Positions 1 through 5,863 of a DNA stretch of 8,488 nucleotides are shown in pieces. A program made the position numbers and the translations under genes. The notes below the pieces were generated by a model, which made no database searches, had not been told where the DNA came from, and was given only the letters and a program-made list of their open reading frames with translations. This DNA is from Gemmatimonadota bacterium (GTDB lineage Bacteria > Latescibacterota > UBA2968 > UBA8231), in contig VXZF01000475.1 of NCBI GenBank assembly GCA_009845645.1, forward strand, positions 1-8,488, written 5' to 3'. The first letter of the stretch is position 1. Every line of letters starts with the position of its first letter.

Positions 1-58
1 AACCGGCTATGCGGCGCATACACCTGGCGCTTACAGCCAATTGATTCTGGCTAGAGAT
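1..58. other. Unassigned left edge
   Basis: These bases lie downstream of the minus-strand dehydrogenase stop. Short open stretches enter from the left edge in all three plus-strand frames and stop at about 44, 54 and 94. One of them could be the tail of a convergent gene, but none is long enough to recognise. A 5-bp inverted repeat (AGCCA at 35-39, TGGCT at 48-52) has no following T-run and is too weak to call a terminator. Confidence 0.4.
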
Positions 59-1153
59 TCACAGCGCAGAACCCGTTTGCAAAAACGCATTTAAGGTATC
101 CAAATCCATGCCCTCAATACCCAGTTCGCGCACACTCCGCCCCGTGGCCCACCCATCAGCCCCCATCACCACGGACCCAATATCCACCAACCCGCGCATC
201 AAAGGCGCGCCCACGCCGTATTGCGCGCCCACATCGTGCCAAGTTGAAAGACCGTATGGAATATCCTCGCTGAGCCAACGGCTCTCGAGCGACCCGGGCG
301 CTTTGAGTTGCGTGAGCATTAGGCTGCCATTAATCGTTGCCCACAAATCTCCCCTAGGGCCAAAACCCGTACGGTAAAACGCTTCATCGGCTGCTATGAG
401 ATCATAACCCAAAGCTGTTGCGATGGCCCTCCGCTCTGCATCCACGGCCATGATCGTCTTTGCTACCGATGGGGATACCCCTTCTTCGTAGAAATAGAAC
501 TCACCGTGCGAATATTCGATTCGTCCTGCGTTCATCAACACACCCGCAGGATGCACGACCGGATTCATCGCAGACAAACCACAGGCCAGCGCGGTGGGAT
601 AGGTCTGAAGGCCCGGGAACAGCGGCGACAGCCGAGCGCGTACGCGATCTGTTGCTGTTGCTGGCAATACCCCCAAGCCCAAGCCCGTCACGGCACCCCA
701 AATCGTCGCGGTATCCGGCGCTGTTTTCCGACACACATAAGGCGCGGTATCCACCTCCGCCAGCGCGAGGTCTGCTACTCCTTGGTCGCGCAATAGTGCC
801 GCCCATTCCAATGTGCCCAAGGTGCCCGGCATCAGCACGACCGTATGTTCGGGCCTGAGATGGGGGGCGCAGGCAATGGCAAATGGTTTGTGGGCATACG
901 CCGGCACGATTAACAGAATCAAGTCAGACGCATTCAGCGCCGCTTCAATATCCGTGGTCATGCAGTGAATTTTTGCAGCCCCCACCTCTTCGACCCCCAC
1001 CAAGTGAATCACGCCTTGGTCGTGCACCGGATCGAGCGTGTGCCCAAATTCTGGCAATTCGCAAAGCGTAATATCAAAACCTTTCAAGGTCAGATTTGCA
1101 GCCGTGGCAAATGCCGTATTGCCGCCGCCGAGAATGGTAATGTGTTCGGACAT
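59..1153 (-). CDS. NAD(P)-dependent octopine/nopaline (opine) dehydrogenase family protein
   Basis: This 364-residue protein resembles the octopine/nopaline dehydrogenase family, which reductively joins an amino acid to an alpha-keto acid, or runs the reverse, with NAD(P)H in the cytoplasm. The N-terminus is a Rossmann fold: a beta strand at residues 4-8, then the glycine-rich turn GGGNTA at 9-14. The C-terminal helical domain holds NPVVHPAG at 197-204, whose His201 sits where the catalytic histidine of these enzymes lies, and EDIPYGL at 296-302, typical of the family. I start at 1153 rather than the longer in-frame ATG at 1201. The shorter form begins directly before the Rossmann strand and has AAAGGA about 7 nt upstream, while the extra 16 residues are lysine/arginine-rich and unlike the family. 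It is last in a probable minus-strand operon, 100 bp after the PhyH-HEAT gene. Family assignment is strong; the substrate is unknown, and a related reductase outside true opine metabolism is possible. Confidence 0.9.
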   Translation of the reverse strand: MSEHITILGGGNTAFATAANLTLKGFDITLCELPEFGHTLDPVHDQGVIHLVGVEEVGAAKIHCMTTDIEAALNASDLILLIVPAYAHKPFAIACAPHLRPEHTVVLMPGTLGTLEWAALLRDQGVADLALAEVDTAPYVCRKTAPDTATIWGAVTGLGLGVLPATATDRVRARLSPLFPGLQTYPTALACGLSAMNPVVHPAGVLMNAGRIEYSHGEFYFYEEGVSPSVAKTIMAVDAERRAIATALGYDLIAADEAFYRTGFGPRGDLWATINGSLMLTQLKAPGSLESRWLSEDIPYGLSTWHDVGAQYGVGAPLMRGLVDIGSVVMGADGWATGRSVRELGIEGMDLDTLNAFLQTGSAL

Positions 1154-1253
1154 AGAAGTATCCTTTTTCTTTTGCCTTAGACGACGTTCTCTGGCGACCA
1201 CCAGCGGGTTCCTGAGTCCATCGCCCTACGCATTTTCGCCTGTGGTCGGATGC

Positions 1254-2696
1254 TCAATAGAGGTTGTCTTTTGTCGTAATGGAGCACCAGCGCGAATTGA
1301 AAAGTGCGCGGAGCAAAATATCCCGTGCGTCGGGCGTGTCAATTTGTTTTAACCCATAAGCGGCGTAAAATCGGTTGTAGCGGTTCTCGTCCTCGAGCAT
1401 CTCGCGCAATGCCTCAAGCGCAATACAACCTGCTTCGCCGGAGTTGGCCAGGGTTAGCGCGGCGTTGCGGCGCACGCGGTAGTCCTCATCGCCGAGTGCT
1501 TCTGTCAGATCGGCAATCAGCGCATCAGAAAAAACGCCGATGGCACCCAAAGCCTCAATCGCATTGCGGCGCACCCACCAGTGGCGATCGCTCATCGCCA
1601 TTCTCAGGGCGGGTTCTGCCTCCATTGCGCTCGCGCCCAAGCGGCCCAACACATGGGCGGCGACCGCCCGCACCCACCAGTGCTCATCGGACAACATCTC
1701 CGCCAAAGCCCCTGCGGCCGGTGCGCCTATCGACGCCAGTGCCAGCGCCGCACAGCCGCTCGTGGGATTGGTTCCGTGGGCATTGTCCGGCGTTTTGGCC
1801 TCGGTCTCTGCGATCGTGGCCAGTGCTTCCTCCCGCATGGCGGCGACGAGTTCAGGCACGACCGACGCGCCAAACTCGGCTAGCCCATACGCCGCATCTA
1901 AGCGCTCGCCCTCTGATCCGCGCTTTAAGACCGAGAGCAAGTCTTTCACATTGCCATTTGAAGGCCGCTGTTTTTTCTTGGGCTTTCCGCACAACCAGTG
2001 CCAGACATCGCGCGATATGGCCGGATGCCGATCCTCAATGCCGGGCGCCCACGCGCGATTTTGATGATTCCAAGCCGGGTTCTCTGGCTCCCGTGTACGC
2101 GCAAACTGAAATTTCAGCATATACCGATTTTTAGCACTGACATTCTCTGTTGCGCGATGCCAAGAATCAAAGTGAATGAGCGCCACCGTCCCCGCAGGAC
2201 CGCAAAATGCCCGCGCTTCTTCCTGCGTTTGCTCAGGATCCACATCGCTAATGGTTTTGTACATCTGCATCCCAGGCAGCACGCCCGAAGGTCCCATATC
2301 CTCTGTAGTATCTTGCGGAAAGTAAAAAGCGAGCACCCAATAAAATCTCGGATGCCGCAAATTGTGATCGTACACATAACAATCCTTGTGCCATTGCTGT
2401 CCTCTGCGCCCGGGCGGATTCAAGTGGCAATGTCGATGAGGGTTCAAAATGTAATCTGGCCCCAATAAACTAGTCAGGGCACCCTGTACATTGGGGTGTT
2501 CAAACACGCGCCCGGCCTGCGGAACCCGAGGCAAAATGTTATTTCCGGGATTGCCTTCTTCCGCAAAAACCGCCTCAATCTGATCGCGAATGCCGGCGTG
2601 AAATGAGGGTGGATAATCCGCCTGCACAGTCAGACATCCATCGACGATAAACCGCTGCACCTCTTCGTCGCTCAACAACTGAATTGAATCCGCCAT
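1254..2696 (-). CDS. PhyH-family Fe(II)/2-oxoglutarate dioxygenase fused to a C-terminal HEAT-repeat domain
   Basis: This 480-residue two-domain protein begins with a phytanoyl-CoA-dioxygenase-like oxygenase (residues about 5-235). It is predicted to couple decarboxylation of 2-oxoglutarate to hydroxylation of an organic substrate. The iron site is visible as WHKD (His103, Asp105) and WHRATEN (His180); Arg191, exactly 11 residues after His180, is placed to bind the 2-oxoglutarate carboxylate. A basic linker (KPKKKQRP, 238-245) leads to a helical domain (about 249-460) of HEAT or PBS-lyase-type repeats with a 33-residue period: HWWVR at 339 and 372, then YRVRR at 406. PhyH enzymes usually end near 250-300 residues, so the second half is an addition, probably for protein binding or substrate presentation (inference). 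The ATG at 2694-2696 has GGAGGAG 6 nt upstream. The gene begins 33 bp after the upstream PhyH gene ends, so co-transcription is likely. Domain calls are firm; the substrate is unknown. Confidence 0.93.
   Translation of the reverse strand: MADSIQLLSDEEVQRFIVDGCLTVQADYPPSFHAGIRDQIEAVFAEEGNPGNNILPRVPQAGRVFEHPNVQGALTSLLGPDYILNPHRHCHLNPPGRRGQQWHKDCYVYDHNLRHPRFYWVLAFYFPQDTTEDMGPSGVLPGMQMYKTISDVDPEQTQEEARAFCGPAGTVALIHFDSWHRATENVSAKNRYMLKFQFARTREPENPAWNHQNRAWAPGIEDRHPAISRDVWHWLCGKPKKKQRPSNGNVKDLLSVLKRGSEGERLDAAYGLAEFGASVVPELVAAMREEALATIAETEAKTPDNAHGTNPTSGCAALALASIGAPAAGALAEMLSDEHWWVRAVAAHVLGRLGASAMEAEPALRMAMSDRHWWVRRNAIEALGAIGVFSDALIADLTEALGDEDYRVRRNAALTLANSGEAGCIALEALREMLEDENRYNRFYAAYGLKQIDTPDARDILLRALFNSRWCSITTKDNLY
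1317..1952 (-). repeat. HEAT-repeat-coding region, 33-residue (99-nt) period
   Basis: This is the C-terminal half of the PhyH-HEAT gene. Three units line up at exactly 33-residue spacing on the motif V-R (residues 342-343, 375-376, 408-409), each followed by an alanine/leucine-rich helix ending in L-G/N-x-x/S-G. A fourth, degenerate unit keeps the arginine at 442, and one or two weaker units lie at about 265-330. At DNA level the identical 13-mer GCACCCACCAGTG recurs at 1571-1583 and 1670-1682, exactly 99 nt apart, encoding HWWVR in both copies. The period points to unit duplication within the gene. Confidence 0.8.
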
Positions 2697-2729
2697 AGGA
2701 AACTCCTCCGCTAAAAATTTCTACGATCG

Positions 2730-3506
2730 TCAATCGACCAGACCCCAGAGACGCTGCCGCGCCTCGGGCCAGTCCGGCCAGTCTGGATGCAAGTGCTTCA
2801 GTGCCGCTAGATCGCGCTTGCGGCCGCCCGGTGGGAAGTAGTTCCAGCCCATGGCGCGTCGCGGACCGGCAGCCGTCTTCACCCCAGTGGCGTGCCAGCA
2901 CGAGGGCGTCCACACCAAAGTCCACCGTGGGTCGAGGACGACCTCGACTTCGCTAGGATGGTGGGCAAAGCAGTGCGTCGGCACCTCGTCGTGTGTGCCG
3001 GTGGCCAGTTCGAACTGTAGCAATTCAGCCGCCACCTCCTCGCGGGGACGGTACTGGCTGCCGGGCAGCACCCGCAGCGGTGCGTTGCTGGTGTCGTGGC
3101 GGTCGAGGGCGGTGCGGAAGGAAACCTGCTTCACCTCCGGCCCGCCGTCCACGTGCCAGTGGACCTGCCGTTGCGGTCGGCCATCGGCGCTGACAATCTT
3201 CGAGGCATCGCCGATGCCACAGGCACCCACATGTACCTCTTCGGCGTCTAGAATCCGCCGCGCCGCTTCAACCAACTCGGGGTGCTCCACCATCTGCAGC
3301 AGCGGTTCGCCGATCATCAGGAACTGGCAGGCCAGTCGGTTGCAGCCTCCGGGGAACTCGGTGCGCTCCCACTCTGGCTCGATCTCCTGCTGCCGGAAGT
3401 CGATCTGGCGCAGGCCCTCGGCACCGAGGGGATTGGGGGTCAGGAAGAACCCGTTGCGCTCAAAGTGGGCGAGCTGTTCGTTGGTGATTTCGAAGGATCC
3501 GTCCAT
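2730..3506 (-). CDS. PhyH-family Fe(II)/2-oxoglutarate-dependent dioxygenase
   Basis: This 258-residue single-domain protein has the usual length for the family. The opening segment (FEITNEQLAHFERNGFF, 5-21) is the typical PhyH start, in which the chain 'turns' into the fold. The active site is complete: HVD (His118, Asp120), distal His205 in CWHATG, and Arg216 eleven residues later as the 2-oxoglutarate anchor. The core strand before the distal histidine contains RVLPGSQ (145-151), matching the PGS(H/Q) turn of this fold. Because Asp120 is present it should hydroxylate rather than halogenate; halogenases of this fold replace that residue with Ala or Gly. It is the first gene of the minus-strand operon, and its ATG at 3504-3506 has only a weak GGGAAA site upstream. 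Its third codon positions are very GC-rich (about 85% in the first 59 codons, hand count), unlike the next gene. Substrate unknown. Confidence 0.93.
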   Translation of the reverse strand: MDGSFEITNEQLAHFERNGFFLTPNPLGAEGLRQIDFRQQEIEPEWERTEFPGGCNRLACQFLMIGEPLLQMVEHPELVEAARRILDAEEVHVGACGIGDASKIVSADGRPQRQVHWHVDGGPEVKQVSFRTALDRHDTSNAPLRVLPGSQYRPREEVAAELLQFELATGTHDEVPTHCFAHHPSEVEVVLDPRWTLVWTPSCWHATGVKTAAGPRRAMGWNYFPPGGRKRDLAALKHLHPDWPDWPEARQRLWGLVD

Positions 3507-3662
3507 TAGGTATTTCCCAAGACGCTTTCAAGGTCTAAACAACCGATCCAATCGAAGAAGGGGATCATCATCGGCGGGCCTTTGCTAAGCGTATGGCGAG
3601 CGTTAGATTGTGCCGGCGCAAGGTAGTAAATCTGATCTTGCCTTTCAAGGAAGGAGAACGCC
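3507..3662. promoter_or_regulatory. Divergent intergenic region with promoters for both gene sets
   Basis: The 156 bp separate the start codons of the leftward PhyH operon and the rightward cupin operon, so both promoters should lie here. The clearest single element is the cupin ribosome-binding site, AGGAAGGAG at about 3648-3656, 6 nt before ATG. A possible minus-strand promoter reads TTGAAA (3648-3643), a 17-nt spacer and TACCTT (3625-3620): a good -35 but only three of six -10 matches. I find no convincing plus-strand -35/-10 pair. The 9-mer CTTTCAAGG occurs at 3525-3533 and 3642-3650, near each gene's start. The promoter role rests on gene orientation more than on the boxes. Confidence 0.45.
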
Positions 3663-4316
3663 ATGGGATTTGAAGTGTACGATTGTCGCCGAGATATTCG
3701 CAACATTCTAGTGCGACCGCAGATCCGCGCCCGCTTCTGCCGCTTAGAGCCAAGCACAGGCTCGCTCGACGCCTGGCACACGCACGACTTGGGCGACGAG
3801 ATCTTCATCATTTTGTCGGGTCGGGTGGAGTTCAAAATCAACGGCGAGGTGAAAGAAGTCGGACCGGGGCAGATGTGCTACGCCCTAACCGACGAGCCGC
3901 ACTCGGTGCGAGTCATCGGCGACGAGCCAGTCTATATGTATCTCTCGGTGACGCCGCATATCCAGCCGACGCATACATTTTACGACGACAAGGGCGAGCG
4001 CCAGCCGCCCCACTTCAGGCCGTCGAGCGACTACGATACTACGACAGATTCGACCACGCCGGTGGCCGAGTTGATCGACGGCCACATCGATGCAGTGCGC
4101 GCCGTGGCGGCTCAAGCACAGGAGAGCGTGCGCATCCAAGAAGAGCGGGGACAAGAACTCAAGCAGGCCCTAATGGCCGGCGATATGGAAGCGGCCAGCC
4201 GCGTGCGCGAGGCCATGTGGGAACCGCTTTTGCAGCTCTTTAAGCAGACGAGCGCCGTGGCGAACGGCTGGAACGGATTGGCACCCCGAGCGGGATCTGT
4301 CGATGCAGTATATTGA
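3663..4316 (+). CDS. Cupin-domain protein with C-terminal helical extension
   Basis: This 217-residue protein has a single conserved beta-barrel cupin at about residues 15-98. Cupin motif 1 shows His39, His41 and Glu46 followed by Gly53 (HTHDLGDE...SG), and motif 2 shows PGQ (68-70) and His80, so all four metal ligands are present. Such small cupins act as dioxygenases, isomerases or ligand-binding proteins; nothing here decides among these. Residues about 134-205 form a charged, alanine- and glutamine-rich helical tail that is not part of the cupin fold and may form a coiled coil or dimer interface (inference). The start at 3663 follows a strong AGGAAGGAG site. It is the first gene of a four-gene plus-strand operon, and its stop lies inside, or 19 bp before, the acetyltransferase start, depending on which ATG is used there. 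No signal peptide or membrane segment is visible, so it should be cytoplasmic. Confidence 0.92.
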   Translation: MGFEVYDCRRDIRNILVRPQIRARFCRLEPSTGSLDAWHTHDLGDEIFIILSGRVEFKINGEVKEVGPGQMCYALTDEPHSVRVIGDEPVYMYLSVTPHIQPTHTFYDDKGERQPPHFRPSSDYDTTTDSTTPVAELIDGHIDAVRAVAAQAQESVRIQEERGQELKQALMAGDMEAASRVREAMWEPLLQLFKQTSAVANGWNGLAPRAGSVDAVY

Positions 4317-5070
4317 GCCGCCCCAAAACCATCGCATGAGCAAACGCACCAATAGCCTTGGGCAGCCGATCAGCTTCACGCTGCCAGATTGGACGCCACC
4401 ACCCCATCCACCGCGAGAATGCATGGAGGGTCGCCTTTGTCGGTTGGAACCACTGCACGTCGATAGCCATCTTGACGACCTGTATCAGGCCAACGCCTTT
4501 GATACGGAAGGCAAGAATTGGACCTACTTGGCATACGGCCCATTCTCCGACAAAGACAGCTACCGGGACTGGATGAACGAGACGTGCCTAGGGGACGATC
4601 CCCTGTTCTTTGCCATCTTGGACAAGCGCATTGGGTCCGCATGCGGCGTCGCGAGCTACCTCAACATTGTACCTGCAAGCGGCGCTATTGAGGTGGGGCA
4701 CATCCACTATTCTCCCCAGCTACAGCGATCGCCATTAGCCACCGAAGCCATGTACCTCATGATGAAGAAGGCATTCGAATTGGGCTATCGGCGCTATTGT
4801 TGGAAGTGCGACAGCCTGAACAAAGCATCGCGGGCAGCCGCCCAACGGCTGGGATTTTCGTTTGAGGGAATTTTTCGCCAAGCAACGGTCTATAACGGAC
4901 GCAATCGGGACACTGCATGGTACGCGGCCATTGATTCGGAGTGGCCGGGGCTAGAGCAAGCCTTCCTGACTTGGTTAGCCCCAGACAACTTTGACGACGA
5001 GGGCAAGCAGCGATTGCGCCTATCAGACCTCACCCGGCCGATTCTCAAAAATCAAGGAGATACTCGATGA
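4303..5070 (+). CDS. GNAT-family N-acetyltransferase, RimJ/RimL-like
   Basis: This protein of 244-255 residues belongs to the RimJ/RimL-like GNAT group, which transfers acetyl from acetyl-CoA to an amine. Recognisable family segments are NSLGQPI near the N-terminus (17-23), MEGRLCRLEPL (41-51), LATEAMYLMM (145-154), YRRYCWKCDSLN (162-173), AAAQRLGFSFEG (178-189) and the NGRNRDTAWY tail (198-207). The acetyl-CoA loop reads QRSPLATEA rather than the classic R/QxxGxG/A; as I recall this variant is normal in this subfamily. The start is uncertain. ATG 4303 overlaps the cupin gene by 14 bp and has only a weak GGGA upstream. ATG 4336 removes 11 residues and fits homologue starts better but has no ribosome-binding site. 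The outer start is given here. The stop overlaps the CBM9 start as ATGA, implying translational coupling. The acceptor is unknown: a small molecule, an antibiotic-like amine or a protein N-terminus are all possible. Confidence 0.9.
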   Translation: MQYIEPPQNHRMSKRTNSLGQPISFTLPDWTPPPHPPRECMEGRLCRLEPLHVDSHLDDLYQANAFDTEGKNWTYLAYGPFSDKDSYRDWMNETCLGDDPLFFAILDKRIGSACGVASYLNIVPASGAIEVGHIHYSPQLQRSPLATEAMYLMMKKAFELGYRRYCWKCDSLNKASRAAAQRLGFSFEGIFRQATVYNGRNRDTAWYAAIDSEWPGLEQAFLTWLAPDNFDDEGKQRLRLSDLTRPILKNQGDTR

Positions 5071-5855
5071 GCCAGATCATCCCCGAACAATACATGTGCT
5101 ACCGAGCCAAAGAAGCGCTCACCATCGACGGCCACCTCACCGAAGCGTCCTGGAAGCGCGCCCCTCGCACCCCTTTGTTCGTCGACATCGAAGGGGACAA
5201 AAAGCCCCTGCCTCGCTTTGCCACTCGGGTCGCCATGCTGTGGGACGACGACTATTTCTACTTTGGTGCTGATATGGAAGAGCCGCACGTGTGGGGCACG
5301 CTGACCAAGCGCGACTCAGTCATTTGCGAAGACAATGATTTTGAGATCTTCATCGACCCGGACGACGATGGCGAACACTATATGGAATTTGAGATCAACC
5401 CGCTCAACGTGGCTTGGGATCTCTATTTGCCCAAGCAATACAACCGCGGCGGCGAGGCCGATTGGGGCTTCGACTTTGAAGGGATCAAACACGCCGTGCA
5501 GATCGACGGCACCCTCAATTGCTCGGACGATGTGGATCGGGGCTGGTCGGTAGAGGTGGCCATCCCTTGGAGCAGCATGGAGCAATACGCTGGCACCGCC
5601 TGCCCTCCCAATCCCGGCGACCGTTGGAGGGTCAATTTCTCCCGCGTCGAGTGGGAGTTCGAGCGCTACAAGGGCGGTTATTTGAAAAGGGAAGGCGTTC
5701 CCTGCGACAACTGGGTTTGGTCGCCGATGGGGGTGATCAATATGCACGAGCCCCACATGTGGGGATACGTGCAGTTTTCCGCCATTACTGTGGGCGAAGG
5801 AGAAGACGCATTCTCAGCGACGCCAGCGGCGCGTCCAGCGCCGGAAGCGCCGTAG
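5067..5855 (+). CDS. Carbohydrate-binding family 9 (CBM9)-like protein
   Basis: This 262-residue protein consists almost wholly of one CBM9-like beta-sandwich. Characteristic segments are LTIDGHLTEASW (18-29), the strand VAMLWDDDYFYFGADM (55-70), FEIFIDPDDDGEHY (92-105), FEINPLN (108-114), the GWSVEVAIPW block (159-168), GDRWRVNFSRVEW (184-196) and NWVWSPMG...MHEP (215-229). Classic CBM9 modules bind the ends of sugar chains and are attached to secreted xylanases; this stand-alone type is common in environmental bacteria but its ligand is undetermined. No signal peptide is visible: the N-terminus MSQIIPEQYMCYRAKE is polar. That argues for a cytoplasmic role unless secretion is non-classical. 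The C-terminal tail (248-262) is rich in Ala and Pro and probably disordered. AAGGAG sits about 8 nt before the ATG, and the first four bases are shared with the acetyltransferase stop. The third PhyH gene starts 8 bp downstream. Confidence 0.9.
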   Translation: MSQIIPEQYMCYRAKEALTIDGHLTEASWKRAPRTPLFVDIEGDKKPLPRFATRVAMLWDDDYFYFGADMEEPHVWGTLTKRDSVICEDNDFEIFIDPDDDGEHYMEFEINPLNVAWDLYLPKQYNRGGEADWGFDFEGIKHAVQIDGTLNCSDDVDRGWSVEVAIPWSSMEQYAGTACPPNPGDRWRVNFSRVEWEFERYKGGYLKREGVPCDNWVWSPMGVINMHEPHMWGYVQFSAITVGEGEDAFSATPAARPAPEAP

Positions 5856-5863
5856 AAATTGGC

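Noticed and set aside
1195..1248. Inverted repeat CGACCAC (1195-1201) and GTGGTCG (1242-1248) between the PhyH-HEAT gene and the dehydrogenase
   Set aside because: A 7-bp stem with a 40-nt loop is likely chance; nothing else in the 100-bp gap supports a regulatory structure.
1304..2134. Long plus-strand open frame of 276 codons opposite the PhyH-HEAT gene
   Set aside because: It is rich in Arg, Pro and Ser as expected for the antisense of a GC-rich gene, matches no family I know, and lies entirely over a gene with clear catalytic motifs.
2851..3588. Plus-strand open frame of 245 codons opposite the PhyH gene at 2730-3506
   Set aside because: Its composition is antisense-like, with no recognisable domain, and the opposite strand has an intact HxD...H...R oxygenase.
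3506..3841. Minus-strand open frame of 111 codons spanning the divergent region and the start of the cupin gene
   Set aside because: It has no recognisable motif and overlaps the strong ribosome-binding site and N-terminus of the cupin gene on the other strand. An intergenic promoter explains the region better.
5519..5863. Upstream extension of the last PhyH frame across the CBM9-like gene
   Set aside because: The 115 extra residues are Arg/Gly-rich, do not resemble PhyH, and overlap a well-supported gene out of frame. The homologous region begins near 5864-5882.
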